Shown here in pieces: positions 13,355-25,133 of a DNA stretch of 64,000 nt. Made by a program: the position numbers and the translations under genes. The stretch is taken from positions 11,780,001 to 11,844,000 of the forward strand of contig CM034127.1 of the NCBI GenBank assembly GCA_019914995.1, in the 5' to 3' direction. The DNA is from Acanthochlamys bracteata (Eukaryota; Streptophyta; Magnoliopsida; Pandanales; Velloziaceae). A model generated the notes under the pieces. That model was not told the DNA's origin, searched no databases, and was given only the letters and a program-made list of their open reading frames with translations. Each line of letters opens with the position of its first letter. Positions within the stretch are counted from its first letter, which is position 1.

Positions 13355-13481
13355 CTGTATACATCACCAAAACAAAGCCTTGCCTGGTCTTCATTTCTCT
13401 CTGTGACTTCTCTGGAGTGAATTCAGCATCATCAAATGAAACACCCAGATTTCCCAAAATCCCAGTTTTTCTTCCACCCAT
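13355..13481 (-). promoter_or_regulatory. Leader exon with an upstream ORF of the DUF863 gene
   Basis: The minus strand has an ATG at 13481 that opens a frame beginning MGGRKTGILGNLG and ending at a donor after ATGTATACAG (13355). Joined to the exon at 12787 the frame reads a few more codons and stops, giving a peptide of about 51 residues well upstream of the main start. A uORF of this length could dampen translation of the DUF863 protein. I do not recognise the peptide. The transcript start lies further right, in the GA-rich stretch before about 14100. Confidence 0.45.
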
Positions 13482-14300
13482 GGAATCTGGATTACATGAT
13501 CAACTCAGGAGAAGAGGTTCTCAAAGAAAGAGAAAGAAAAGCGAGAGAAAAGACTTTAAAAAACTAAGATTGGAGGAACGGATACAATAAAAACAAGCGA
13601 GCATTAAATAATGAAGACTTGGGAATGTAACAAGACTAGGCTAACAAGGACAACAAGAAGACCACCAAATGGTAGTGAAGGATAGAGAAAAAAGTCAAAA
13701 ACAAACTTGTTGAAAGTTTCTTTCTTTTCTTTCCCAGGCAATTGAAAACAATATCAACAACAACAAGAACTAGATTGAAGAAGACGAAGCAGAAGAATAA
13801 GAACAAGAACGAGAACAGGAGAGGAGAGGAGAGGAAGATCATAATCAGACTGGGAGTCTTCGATCTGCTGGGCCAGGAAAGAGAGAACAAGGAGAGATAT
13901 TAGAGAGAGAAAGAGACTATTTTTTATTTTCTAGAGAGAGGATTTGACAGAAAGAGAGAGAGGGTGGTGGGGAGATCCCAGATAAGAAAATCTCCCACAA
14001 GAACAAACGACCTTCCAAGAACAGCGACAGAAATTTTGTCAACATCCGGTCTTCCATTTCTCATTCCTTCTCTCTCTCATTCTCTCTAACAAGAACAACA
14101 CCAACAAGATTGTTCAAGATTTTATTTTTCTTTGTCAATTTAAGGGAGTGTGTTTACTGTTTCAAACAAAGTCTGTGCTGATTTTAGGTGCGAATGTATC
14201 AACAAGAGATTATTCTCTCCTCTTCCCTTCTCTCACTTGCTTTTCTGGTGCAGTGAAATAATAACATAAATAAATGCTTGAGAGTGAGAGAGAGAAATAA
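13482..14300. promoter_or_regulatory. Promoter and leader of the DUF863 gene, GA/CT microsatellites
   Basis: There are purine-rich runs on the plus strand (GAGAGAG tracts near 13890-13970 and 14283-14296) and a CT-rich run near 14067-14090. On the minus strand these are CT-rich leader or promoter sequences, common in plants. The 84-codon minus-strand frame at 13636-13890 is low-complexity and not a credible gene. Confidence 0.5.
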
Positions 14301-14687
14301 AACAATATATGCCTGTGTTTTATTAGAATTTTAAGCTTCAATAAAGCACAGTATAGTAAAAATGATGTTTGAATATTACAACTTTAAGCTGTTTTAAAAT
14401 GTTTTTACAGCCATTTTTAAAAAAGCAGCAAAGAGATGCTTTCAAAGAAAAGCACCGTGGCGGTTTTTCTCAAATCCCTGCGAAAAGATGATAATACTCA
14501 TCATAAGTTTGCAAAATTACCACGTGTATTTTACCGCATCTCATCTTCTCATTTCTTCTTCGATCGTTTCCTCCTCCGTCTGCGCCGCTTCTTTCTTCTT
14601 CAAACCCTAGCTTTTCTCTCACTTCATCCTCGTTCTTCAACTCTCTCTCTCTGCTGCCTTCTTATTAACAGTTTTATTAGTTATTAA

Positions 14688-14956
14688 GGGGGCGTTTGGG
14701 ATTGTTTATAAAATAGAATTTTTATGAAATAAAAAGTATTTTTATTTTTTTGAAAAACAAGTTCTATTTTTTTTACTTCAAAAAAAATAATAAAAATATG
14801 TAATAAAAAGATCTCACTTCGTAGAATTTTTCTACACTTTCTAAATTTTTAAATAATTTTTTTATATATTTATAAAATATATATTGAAAAACGTAAAATG
14901 AAAAAAAATTGAAAAAAATTGATAAGCTGCTTATGAAACGGAGAACCAAACGCCCC
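14688..14956. mobile_element. Tourist-like MITE with TAA target duplication
   Basis: The left end GGGGGCGTTTGGG and right end ACCAAACGCCCC are inverted repeats, each flanked by TAA (14685-14687 and 14957-14959). A 3-bp TAA duplication points to the PIF/Harbinger group. The AT-rich interior recurs, in the other orientation, at 30664-30935 and, more decayed, at 17270-17521, and in the same orientation at 27547-27768. It lies in the 5' flank of the monooxygenase exon. Confidence 0.75.
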
Positions 14957-15278
14957 TAAGAGTTCTTCAAACAACCAACCAAGAGTAGTACTATTGAAGT
15001 GATAACTACTAGCAAGATTGAAGCCCTCTCTCCGAATAAGTTGGTACAGTAGTTAGTAATCTCCCATCTGGAAAAAATAGAGGAAAATCACACCAAGTAT
15101 TATTCACCTACACTCTTTAATGAACACTCCCATGTTTTCCGAATCTCTTATTCTTCATTCCATCTACTCAATAACACTAGCTCACAAGCTCTACCATACT
15201 TCTTCAAATCTCTGTTAACAACTAACCACCAACTTTTTTAAGTAGTTCTTCATTTTCCATAGATTGATATCTAGCTCC

Positions 15279-16016
15279 ATGGATTGCTGGACATCAGAAA
15301 CTGAAGGCAAAAGAATCCATGATCCATTATTCTACCACAGAGCGTCTGCCGGAGCGCCGACGATGAAGCCTCCGCTGATTAGTACTGGAGAGAAAATCAA
15401 TAGATGTGTTTGGGTACCCGGGCCGGTTATCGTCGGCGCTGGGCCCTCTGGTTTGTCTGTTGCTGCTTGCTTGAAGGAGAAAGGTATTCCTTGCCTTATA
15501 CTCGAACGTTCGAACTGCATCGCTTCACTTTGGCAGCTTCGAACTTACGACCAGCTCCGGCTACATCTTCCGAAACAGTTCTGCGAGCTTCCTTTGATGC
15601 CTTTTCCATCGTGCTTTCCGACATACCCAACAAAGCAACAGTTTATCGTATACTTGGAATCCTACGTGAAGCAGTTCGATATCCGGCCTGTGTTCGGGCG
15701 GTCCGTCGAGAGTGCAGAGTTCGATGAAGGCGTAGGGTTTTGGAGAATAAGAGCAGTTAAGGACGGCGGCGAGAAGACTGAGTTTTTGAGCAGGTGGCTT
15801 ATTGTAGCTACTGGAGAGAATGCGGATGCGGTGGTACCGGAGATTGAGGGCGTAGACGAGTTCAGAGGGCCGGTGATGCACACCAGCATGTACAGAAGCG
15901 GCGAAGGGTATAGAGGGAAACGGGTACTTGTCGTCGGTTGCGGCAACTCGGGAATGGAACTCTGCTTGGATCTCTGCGACCACAATGCTCAGCCTTCTCT
16001 TGTTGTAAGAGAAGCG
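15279..16016 (+). pseudogene. YUCCA-type flavin monooxygenase, first exon only
   Basis: 246 codons encode the N-terminal 60 percent of a YUCCA enzyme, which converts indole-3-pyruvate to auxin. The FAD-binding motif GAGPSG (residues 53-58), the [11 protein letters not shown] block, the [10 protein letters not shown] block, an ATGEN segment and the NADPH motif GCGNSG (residues 220-225) are all intact. The exon ends at SLVVREA followed by a donor GTGCGT, where YUCCA first exons usually end. The remaining exons (after VHVLPRE in relatives, about 170 residues) are absent: 16017 to 18300 is AT-rich with no matching frame. Without the splice, the frame would run 20 codons into the intron. I chose the ATG of MDCWTSE. 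The closest relatives appear to be the YUC2/YUC6 group. It is either a captured fragment inside a transposon or the stump of a deleted gene. Confidence 0.75.
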
Positions 16017-16504
16017 GTGCGTCTGTTTCTCCATGAAACTAAATTTATTAGTTTCAATTTGTTTTACATGATTTAATATTATAATAATTATTAAATAATT
16101 AATATTATTTAATTTAATTATTGATTGATATTAATAATATAATTTGTTAATAAATTTATAAATATTGATATAAATAATTATTTATATAATTTTTACATAA
16201 TAAATTTATTAAATTTTTAAAAAATAAATAATATATAAAAAATAATTAAAAATTTTATAATATATCAATTATTATGTAGTTAAGGACATTTCAGTCATTA
16301 TATATTACATATAAAAATAAGCTTAATCTTAGCAAAATATTTTATTCAGCTTTCAGCATTCAAAAATACGATACAGTAAAAATTTATCCAAACACTTTTC
16401 AATATAAAACTGCTTTTACAGTAAAAATTTTACAGCCGCTTACAGCACTCTAAAACAGTTTTACTTTAAAAATACAAAAGTTTTAACACATCCAAACAGG
16501 GCCT

Positions 16505-18300
16505 ATGCTTTTACTGCTCTAACAAAAGAACTCCACACCAAAATTAAAACAATTAAACAAAATCATATTATCACCACATTAACTTATTCAATCTTTATCA
16601 GTAACTTTAAATTGGTTAGAATAACTTATTATTTCAATCACCACTGGATCTTTTTAATTATATGAAAAAATAAAAAAAAATTATACAACGTAAAATGTTA
16701 TATACATAGTTTATTATTATTTTTAACTCAAAAAATTAAATATATTTTTAAAATAATTTTCAAATATATTTTATCTCAAAAAACTTATTTTATTAGCACT
16801 TTAAACGATCTCCTTAATTGGATGCACTTGAAATTTTAATTCATGGAATGAAATGGAATTTAACATCTTTTTGTATGGATAGAAAGGAAAAAGATCAACT
16901 CACTCATGCCAAACATTTAAAATTTTCTTTTCCGAAGACTGAAAGCTTTCATATTTAACTATTACCAGGATTAAGGCACCGTAATGAATCCATGAAAAAT
17001 CCAAACCCAAATGTTTAATTTATTTTTTGTTTATTTCATAGGTTTCTCAATCATATTTTAAAAAAAAACTTAAGACCAATTGAGCTATAGAATTAATATT
17101 TTTTAATCAATGGTGATCATAAAGTTAAACAAATTGGTAGGTTTTATAAGGTGGTCCAAATTATCATGGAATAAGCATGAAGCCTTAAACAAATCAATGT
17201 GCTACTTATTTTGTTGTGTTGGAAGTTGAGGTAGTAGATGGAACCAATCTAATTACTACAACTTATAGGTTGTGTTTTAGCAAAGCTTTACAAAAAAATA
17301 ATATAATTTTTTAGTATATATTTTTTCATATATTTTATAAGTATTTAAAAATTTTATTTAAAAATTTAAAAAGTATAAAAAATTTTATATAGTGAAATTT
17401 TTTTATTACTAATTTTTATTATATTTTAAATAAAAAAATATAATTCATTTTTAAAAAAAATAAAAGATTTTTTTATTATAAAAATATTTAATTTCAAAAT
17501 CACTTTCAAATGCTCTCTAAGTACTATGTGTTCTTTATTTTTGTTCTCTTTTATAATTTGTTTGACACTTCCTTCGGTTAAAAATTTATTATGATTTATT
17601 TTCAGCTATATAAAAAGATACAAATAAAAGTTAAATTTATTTTTAATAATATTATTTATAGTAACATATTTTTTTTAACTCACTTCTAGCTTATAAGATA
17701 TATATTAAGAGTTGGTTTTTTCACATTTTTTCCAAATGTGATCCATTGCATTATAATTCTTTTAATAAATTAGTACTGTCAAAATTTAAGTCATACATTT
17801 GAAACAAATGTTTTAGTCGTCTCATATTTATCTCCTATTTCAGATATACAGGAAACATTTTGAACTCTCTTTTATTAGTTATGAAACTATTAATTTGCTA
17901 CAAAAAAGAATTTGAAAAAATTTGTTTGGTTAGGTTCATGCATATCATTATCATTCCAAACGCAAAATTTACATGTTATTAATTGCTTTATTAAAATTCA
18001 TTATTTTTAGAACAATTAGTACTTTCATAAAGTTATTTTTGAGTATTTTTTATTTATTTTCATTAATTTATTTCGTAATGTTTTTTGCTTTCTATTCATC
18101 ATTCTGAAAATGTCACTTCTAATAAAATATTTGGGAGAGTTTTTTAAGTGCATATCATATTTTTAATGTTTTTTACAATATTTAGTAAAAACATTAGCTC
18201 ATTTAAAAAAATTATTTAATAATTTTGATATCAAATAGCTTAATTTCGTACTTTTAAAATATAAATCCCATTTTGGCGCACAGCATTAAAACTTGAAGTC
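16505..18300. other. AT-rich intergenic stretch with a decayed MITE
   Basis: No coding frame is supported. The segment 17270-17521 shares the interior of the MITE family seen at 14688 and 30664 (runs such as ATATTTTATAAGTAT and TTTATTTAAAAATTTA), with decayed ends. The rest is poly-A/T-rich DNA. No later exons of the monooxygenase were found in it. Confidence 0.55.
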
Positions 18301-18330
18301 CTTTCCTTTTCTCCCTCCTACTCTCTCTGC

Positions 18331-18338
18331 TATTTAAA
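18331..18338 (+). promoter_or_regulatory. TATA-like box of the second PPR gene
   Basis: TATTTAAA lies 80-90 bases upstream of the ATG at 18418, followed by pyrimidine-rich sequence typical of a plant leader. Confidence 0.45.
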
Positions 18339-18417
18339 CCTTTTTTTTCCCCCTAATTCCAATTCCTCCTCCTTTATTAGTCCATCAAAATCAAAACTTT
18401 CTTCTCTCCATTCTCCG

Positions 18418-20238
18418 ATGCCTTCCGCCGCCGCTCCCCTCCGGCAACCGCGGTGGGTATCTAACCGCCGCCTAATCGAACACCACCTCGTGGACCTCCA
18501 CTCATGCTCCGATATTCATTTCACCAAACAACTCCATTCTCAACTCCTAAAATTCAATCTCCATATAGACCATTTCATCGCTCCCAAGCTCATCCACTCT
18601 TATTCGCTTTCTGATAATGTTCCCCTCGCGATCAATGCTTTTCGACAAGTTCCGTTTCCCAATACCCATCTCTACAACACTCTCATTAGATCCTTTGCTA
18701 ATAACGTTAATAATAAGAACAACAGTTTCTCTTCTAAAGCACTTGGGGTGTTCGATGAAATGCGAAGGAATGGAGTTTTGCCGGATAATTTTACTTACCC
18801 GTTTCTTCTTAAGGCTTGTTCTGCGTGTCCAACGATTCGGTTTGTAGAAATGGTTCATTCCCATGTTTTGAAATTTGGTTTTATGGATGATTTGTTTGTG
18901 CCCAATTCGTTGATTGATGCGTATGCCAAGGTGGGTAATGGAGTTTGGTTCGCCAAGAAGGTGTTCGATGAAATGCCGGAGCGAGATGTAGTGAGCTGGA
19001 ATTCGATGGTAGCAGGGTGGGTGAGGGCTGGTGAGGTTACAGACGCTAGGAAGTTGTTTGACGAGATGCTGGAGAGGGATTTGGTGAGTTGGAATACAAT
19101 GATAGATGGGCATGCCAAGGCTGGAGAAATGAATGAGGCATTTGATTTGTTCAATGCAATGCCACAGAGGAATGTTGTATCTTGGTCGACTGTGATTGCT
19201 GGATATTGTAAACAAGGCGATATGGAGCTGGCGAGGGTGTTCTTTGATAAGATGCCAGTTAAGAACTTGGTTTCGTGGACAATAATGGTGGCTGGGTATG
19301 CTGAGAAAGGTCTCGCAAAAGAGGCATCTCGGTTACTAGATTTAATGGAGGACGAAGCGTTGAAATTGGATCCTGCTGCTATCGTTAGTGTCTTAGCAGG
19401 ATGTGCAGAGACGGGACTGCTTGGTCTGGGCAAGAGAATTCATGCTTATGTTGAAACAACTAATTTGAGATTTATTCCTCAAGTGTGCAATTCGTTGGTG
19501 GATATGTATGCAAAGTGCGGTAACTTGGGTAAGGCATTGAGTGTGTTTGAGGAGATGCGGGAGAGGGATGTTGTGACATGGAACTGTATAGTGCAGGGCC
19601 TAGCAGTTCATGGACATGGAAAGGAGGCCCTAGATATGTTTTCTAGGATGAAGAATGAAGGATTTAGACCTGATGCTGTGACATTTATTGGCGTTCTATG
19701 TGCTTGTGGCCATGTCGGTCTTATTGATGATGCACGCAGATATTTCACCAGTATGCAAAAGGATTACGGACTTGTTCCTCAAATAGAGCATTATGGCTGC
19801 ATGGTTGACGTTCTAGGGCGTGGGGGGCTATTAAATGAGGCGTTTGATATAATTAGGACTATGCCTTTCGAGCCCAACGCCATCATTTTGGGCTCCATTC
19901 TAAGTGCATGCAGAGTGCATAAGAATGTAGAACTTGCAGAGAAGGCAGTTGAAAAACTGATTAAACTGGAACCATCTGAAGCTGGGAACTATGCCATCTT
20001 GTCGAACATATATGCCGAGGCAGGACGATGGGAGGGTATGGCTAAAGCTAGGCTTCAAATGAAGGGTATAGGCAGTCAGAAAGCAGCAGGTTCAAGCTGG
20101 ATTGAACTCAATGGTGTAGTTCACGAGTTCACAGTGGCTGACAGGAAGCATTCCCAGTCTGATAGGATAGTCAAGATGCTCTCTAAACTAAGCGATCATC
20201 TTAAGCAAGCTGGCTATATCCCGAAGGCTTACATATAG
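18418..20238 (+). CDS. PPR protein, PLS class, E subgroup (At3g29230-like)
   Basis: An intronless frame of 606 codons encodes a PPR protein. Repeats run from about residue 60 to 540, including VSWNSMVAGWVRAGE, VSWNTMIDGHAKAGEM, VSWSTVIAGYCKQGDM, VSWTIMVAGYAEKG and the late PDAVTFIGVLCACGHVGLIDDA. An E motif follows (LSACRVHKNVELAEKAVEKL, LSNIYAEAGRWEGM, GSSWIELNGVVHEFTVADRKH), and the protein ends soon after without DYW. Repeat order and spacing resemble Arabidopsis At3g29230. The first 20 residues are rich in Ala, Pro and Arg, fitting an organelle-targeting peptide. The likely role is recognition of a specific organellar RNA site for editing or processing; the target cannot be read from sequence. 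A TATA-like box and a CT-rich leader precede the ATG. Confidence 0.9.
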   Translation: MPSAAAPLRQPRWVSNRRLIEHHLVDLHSCSDIHFTKQLHSQLLKFNLHIDHFIAPKLIHSYSLSDNVPLAINAFRQVPFPNTHLYNTLIRSFANNVNNKNNSFSSKALGVFDEMRRNGVLPDNFTYPFLLKACSACPTIRFVEMVHSHVLKFGFMDDLFVPNSLIDAYAKVGNGVWFAKKVFDEMPERDVVSWNSMVAGWVRAGEVTDARKLFDEMLERDLVSWNTMIDGHAKAGEMNEAFDLFNAMPQRNVVSWSTVIAGYCKQGDMELARVFFDKMPVKNLVSWTIMVAGYAEKGLAKEASRLLDLMEDEALKLDPAAIVSVLAGCAETGLLGLGKRIHAYVETTNLRFIPQVCNSLVDMYAKCGNLGKALSVFEEMRERDVVTWNCIVQGLAVHGHGKEALDMFSRMKNEGFRPDAVTFIGVLCACGHVGLIDDARRYFTSMQKDYGLVPQIEHYGCMVDVLGRGGLLNEAFDIIRTMPFEPNAIILGSILSACRVHKNVELAEKAVEKLIKLEPSEAGNYAILSNIYAEAGRWEGMAKARLQMKGIGSQKAAGSSWIELNGVVHEFTVADRKHSQSDRIVKMLSKLSDHLKQAGYIPKAYI

Positions 20239-20609
20239 TTTTCCAGTGAAGGCAATATTCATGTTGGTGCAATTAAGAAAATCTAGTACAACTTCCCCGG
20301 AGAGTCTGAACGGTCTGGGGAGCTCAGCAAACTAAACCTATATAGTACAACCCGCTTATTTACAGGGCTCAGTACCTGCTACTGGGCAGCTAGCTACATT
20401 GGAGAATTCTTTGTTCATCGGTGATCCTTTGATTTCCTTCGTCGCCATGCCCATCAACATAACACAAAACAGTTCCTGGCCTGCAGCAGCATCAGCATTT
20501 CATCATGTTGCATCGGGAAGAAGAATAGTTACTGGATCTTCTTCGCCCTCCTGGTGCTGCTTGCATGGATATTAGCATCAGTCGCTGTTCGCCTAGGCAT
20601 GGGCAAAGC

Positions 20610-20930
20610 GGTAGAGCAAAGACGGCAGGGGACGTTTCAGAGTGTTGTTGGTGGAGTTGGCAACTGGCAGGAGGGCGATAGAGGAATGAAGAGAGTTTGG
20701 TTGAGTGGGCTGCCGGAAGGATCACCGCTAGTGAAGTAACGTCGGCGGTGAGTGAAGAAGGTTCAGCAGAAATACTGGGGTTGTTGTGTGTTGGGTTGCA
20801 ATGCGCTGCAGAGTTGCCGAAGACAAGGCCCGGTATAAGGGAAGTGCTCCAGATGTTGATTGAAATCTCCTGCGACGGCGAAAGTGGCTGCCGTGATGAT
20901 GGAGGTGATCAGTGTATGATCAAGAATGCA
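20610..20930 (+). pseudogene. Remnant of an LRR receptor kinase, C-terminal kinase part
   Basis: Three frames together give the end of a receptor kinase: a GDV remnant of subdomain IX, then VLLVELATGRRAIE, then NEESLVEWAAG, then ILGLLCVGLQCAAELP and TRPGIREVLQMLIEI (subdomain XI). The order and wording recall Arabidopsis At1g74360 (MELATGRRA, CLVEWVRRV, RPNMKEVLAML). A stop codon (GAATGA) and at least one frameshift interrupt it, and no N-terminal kinase, transmembrane or LRR region lies upstream. It is a broken 3' fragment, about 400 bases beyond the PPR gene. Confidence 0.65.
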
Positions 20931-21387
20931 AAAAGTTTATATTATTTATTATTTTTAAATTAAAACTAAATATTTCTAAATATTAATATTTAATAAAAGC
21001 TTTATTTTATAAATATTTTAAATATCTATTTGAATGTTCTTTTTTTATTGTAAAATTTACTTTCTTATAATTAATAACTATATAAAAATATAAATATTAT
21101 TTTTAATTAATTAGGATTTTATGCAATATGATATGACTGACGGTTGTGTATTAAAATAAAATCGGAGCTGCCTGTTCCATGTTGTAAGCAATCCAGCCAT
21201 ATCCTCTTTCTTCTTCACTGGCTCACTACCCCACGCACTGTAATTAGCGCCGTTCTTCTTCACAGAATCTCTCCCTCTTTTCTTTTTCTATCACAGATAG
21301 AGAGAGAGAGAGAGAATCACACTTATCCCATTTTCCTCGTTCTTCTCTTTTAATCATTCTAACAAGAAGGAGAAGGAGTGGTGGGTA
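20931..21387 (+). promoter_or_regulatory. Promoter and leader of the DUF538 gene, GA microsatellite
   Basis: The segment is AT-rich on the left and becomes CT-rich before a GA repeat at about 21299-21315, then enters the first coding exon. There is no supported coding frame. Confidence 0.4.
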
Positions 21388-23228
21388 ATGGCAATGGAGA
21401 AGGCTCTAACCAAAGTTGGGAGCTTTTGGATATCAAAGAAAGCCAAGGAAGAGATTTCTTCTATTGGCGAAGATCTATCTGTAAGCATCTTTTTCTCACA
21501 AACGTCTCTATCTTTTCTTCATTATTTCTGATTTTTGTTGTTTGGTATATGCGTTGTGCTGTGATTGAGAATCTGATGCGGACTTTTGAGGGATTTGGGT
21601 GTAGGAAGAAATGGGTAGTACTTGAAATGAGAAAACTATTTGTGCACGTTTGCAAGGCTTCATATGTTTTGTTTCTTATGTGAGTTTTGAGAGTTTTGCT
21701 GTAGAACAAGAGATGGTCGTGGTAGGATTGAGTGAATTGTTTGAACAAACATGGAAAGTTTTTGTTTTTTTACCTTAAATGTGATGTGAATCTTTTATGA
21801 TTCGAGCAATGGTGCTAGAATAGAACCAACAATTGGTCTAATGATTTTGTTTTCAGATGTTTGTATATGTGCGGAGTCCCTGCTGAAGTTGAAGTGTTAA
21901 TGTGATAACTTATGTGCTCATAATATTTCAAACAGGTTCTCATGTATTCCTGATTGATGTGAAACTGTACTGTTGGTTGCAGAAATTCTCAAATGTTGTT
22001 GAGGAGAAGGCAAAGTGGATTTTCGACAAGCTAAAAGGTAGGTGCGGATGTCTCTTCAATGATCATCTGAGTTTGGTTCGGATAACATATATGGAATGTT
22101 GTTGCATTAAAGCAAGGGAACTTTTGTTGCTTAATATCACTAGCTGAAGATCTTTGACGCTTAGATGCTTGAGTACCATTAAGGAATACAATCTTTGATT
22201 GCTAGTTCTGAAGCTTAAACATGTTACAATTTGTTCTTTGAAGCTATCTAGTGTCTTGGTTTGTGCATCACAGAAGTTTAAATTTTGTTATGAGGAACAG
22301 TGCTTGCAGCAGTTTCATATCTAGATTGTCAGTGCCGCACCTTTCTTTCTTCTACTACTTTTTAGATTTTTCATATGCACAGCCTAATGAATAGTCAAAC
22401 GTTCCTTAGCTTTTCCTTCCATCGCGCTCTATGCATGATGGTAACTTCAATAATCTTTATTAAAGGTTTGATAAAGTTGGTTGTGGTAGCAATTATTCTT
22501 TTGTGTAGACAGCATTTTGTCATGAATTTGAATGAACTACAAGATAATTATCTTCTAGCACTTCCCATTTTAAGACCATCTTGGTAGCTTTCTTTTTGCC
22601 TTAGAAAATGCTCAGTTGAGCATCTTCCTCCTTGCAATGCTCTTGAAACGTCAAAACTTGAAAATTAAAGGTCATGAGCTGCTTTGATAAGTTGATGGGC
22701 TATCTTTCTGTTCTACATAACTTGAGTCCATTAAATATTTCATGAGTCAATATATCTGTTCTCTTTGATTTAATATTATTTAACTAGATATCCTTACTTT
22801 TCATTTCAATAGTGAAGTATTTTCTTTGTTCTTCTGTTTATCTTCCAGGAAAACCAACAAAACCTTTGCCAGAACTCCTTCTAGAGTACAACCTTCCACC
22901 TGGCCTCTTCCCCAGGAACATAATCTGCTATGAGTTTGATGAATCTCGATCCAAGCTTGTTGTTCATCTTTCTTCACCCTGTGAGGTCAGCTTCAAGGAC
23001 TCATCTGTCATACAATATGCAACCCGCGTGAAGGGGATATTGACTAGAGGTAAGCTGTCGTGTATAGAAGGGATGAAGACTAAAGTCATAGTCTGGGTGA
23101 AGGTTAGCCAAGTTAGTGTTGAGAGCAACAAATTGGACAAGGTCTGTTTCACGGCTGGAGTGAAGAAACTGAGACCAAAAGATGCTTATGATATGCCCCG
23201 TGAGTCTGTGAAGGTGAAAGAGTTCTAA
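21388..23228 (+). CDS. DUF538 family protein (At5g01610-like)
   Basis: Three exons join in phase: 21388-21480, 21983-22037 and 22849-23228, giving 175 residues. Exon 1 encodes MAMEKALTKVGSFWISKKAK, exon 2 FSNVVEEKAKWIFDKLK, and exon 3 the DUF538 domain. That domain contains LLLEYNLPPGLFP, CYEFDESRSKLVVHL, YATRVKGILTRGKL and VWVKVSQVSVES, and the protein ends in VKVKEF. Arabidopsis At5g01610 has the same layout as I remember it. DUF538 proteins are small soluble proteins, some linked to trichome size (SVB) and stress; no enzymatic activity is established, and structures show a lipocalin-like barrel. The short exon 2 is easily missed. Start choice: the ATG at 21388 matches family length, and a second ATG lies two codons later. 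Confidence 0.88.
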
Positions 23229-25091
23229 GACTCTATGCTGGTGGGTTCTCCTTATACCGTGGATGCACATTATAAATTGTATCAAATGAATTGAGGTCTG
23301 ATATCGTATGAATTTTATTAGTTATTATTTGTTACATTCTGATTATATTTTGAGTGGGATGATTTTGTACTGAATGTGGTTATTGTTCTATGTAAACAAA
23401 TTTGATTGAACGCATTGTTTGTTCGTAGTAAACCACAGTTATCTTTATTAAAGCAGTCATTAAATTGCCCAAGCCTAATTTTGTGGTTGTGGCGTGATGA
23501 ACTCTTGGTGACAAACTGCTAATAATGATCTCTTTGCAATGCTTTGAAAGAATGTGGATTACGTCTCTATCTTTTAGTTGGTAATGTGAGATATGGTTCT
23601 TCTCCTCCACATATCTTTGTTGACAGTTAGAAATTGACTGGTAGATGGTTGCACAAGTTTGTTTGGCTTTGATTGGAAGGTAGGTTGGACAAGCATGATG
23701 TTGCACTTATATGCATCATATGTAGAGAAATTATAAGCTGCTGCTGCGGAGAAATGAAATGGATCCTGGAGTGCTGGTGATATTTGGCACACTGGGAATC
23801 TGGGGAGCAATGGTGAGAGCTCAACTGCTCGAGTTTTTGGCAGAGATGGTAGTGACTTGGACCGCTTTGCTTCGAGGGGCTGTTCTTGTTGGGAGCTCTG
23901 GCAGTATCTATGTTCGATAATATTAACCATGAATTAGATACCTGTATTTTCTTTTCTTGCGCTATTTGATTCACCAACTGTGAATCTGTTATGTACTCAT
24001 TCGTAAACGTTTTTCGTGATAAACCTCTTGATTGTTAAACTGTCATACATTAAAAATGTATGCAGAATTTAAAAGCCAATAAGAAGTGCTTTATCTAAGC
24101 TTTCAAAAATTGTTTCTGCCTTTCTGGCATTCTATTAGGGAATGTTTATAATTTTTTATATTTGTTTACAGTAATTTACTTTTTATAACTTATTTTTTAA
24201 AAATTCATTTTTTTGAAAGTCAATTTATGCAAAAGTTACTTCTAAGAAAAAACTCACCCTAACACAACTGTTGATAATGTCTTTCCAAGATTCATCAATT
24301 TTGGATTTTTGGGGTGCGTTTTTTTGGTTTTGAAATTGAGTTTTTAGAGATGATTTGTTAAAAATAGTGTTGTTGAAAATAATGTGTATTTTTGTATTGA
24401 AAATGAGTTAGAAGTAATTTTTTATGTTCTTTTTTAATAAAAAATGAGTTAAAATTATTTCTTAGTAGAGGAGAAGTCATTTTCGTATGTAAAAAAATAA
24501 TCTTTGGTGTCAGCTAATGAATTTGTTTTTGAGATTTATGTTTAATATAGAAACCATATCTTGAGTAATGCTATTGCTCCTTTTTCCTCTTTATTTTTAA
24601 ATACAATAAAAGATTTGAAGATATTTTTAAATATTTAGTTCAAAAATTACCATTGTTTGTAAATGTTTTAAAACTTACTAAGGTGTTATGTAAATTGACA
24701 CAAGATTTAGCTAATCATATATTTACTTATACTTTAAACTCAAAACTTTTCCAAAAAAACAAAACTTTATTTTTAACTCAATTTCAATAAAAATAAACAC
24801 AAAAATTAAACTCATTTTTTAACTTTACTTTTAACAATCATATTTTATAACTGAAACTATATATTTTCAATAAAAATACTAAAGTTAAACTTACTTTCAT
24901 CAATCACTTTTTAATTAATTCATTTTATAAAGCTCAATTTTTTTAAAACTTTAATTTCAAGCAAAATAAACTTACCCGAAATAGTCCAGAAATCATTCAT
25001 AATAACAAACCAGTCTTACTATATAAACCTGCTAATTTGTTAATATCATATTATAGCCCTTAGGTTAGCAACCGTAAAATAAGAAGCAACT
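23229..25091. other. Intergenic, 3' flank of DUF538 gene and MITE-like DNA
   Basis: Minus-strand frames of 108-118 codons at 23380-23977 have no family likeness and overlap the probable 3' untranslated region. Beyond 24100 the sequence is AT-rich with a short inverted-terminal segment (24137-24262, TTAGGGAATGTTT to ACTCACCCTAAC) and the longer element listed separately. No gene is supported. Confidence 0.4.
24312..24978. mobile_element. MITE or foldback element with long imperfect inverted ends
   Basis: The left end reads GGGTGCGTTTTTTTGGTTTT then GAAATTGAGTTTTT. The reverse complement of the right end reads CGGGTAAGTTTATTTTGCTT then GAAATTAAAGTTTT. The two match at about three bases in four over some 35 bases. 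The interior is AT-rich without an open frame. No target duplication was found. Confidence 0.45.
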
Positions 25092-25133
25092 ATGAAGCTC
25101 GTCTACGAACTCTCCTCGATCGAGCTCACTGCC

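Larger units (their letters stand above)
14300..16504. mobile_element. hAT-like non-autonomous element A carrying a flavin monooxygenase exon
   Basis: The right end (16080-16504) resembles the right part of element B (58790-59387): both contain AAAAAATAATTAAAA, ATAATATATC(A/G)ATTATTAT, AATTTATCCAAA and ACAGCCGCTT. Its terminus CCAAACAGGGCCT is the reverse complement of a GGCCTGTTTGG-type end and matches the left end of element B (AGGGCATGTTTGGATCTG). Near 14417-14451 a block with AAAAAAGCA, GATGCTTT and AAAGAA matches 55676-55711 in element B. The exact left terminus and target duplication were not found, so the left border is approximate. Confidence 0.45.
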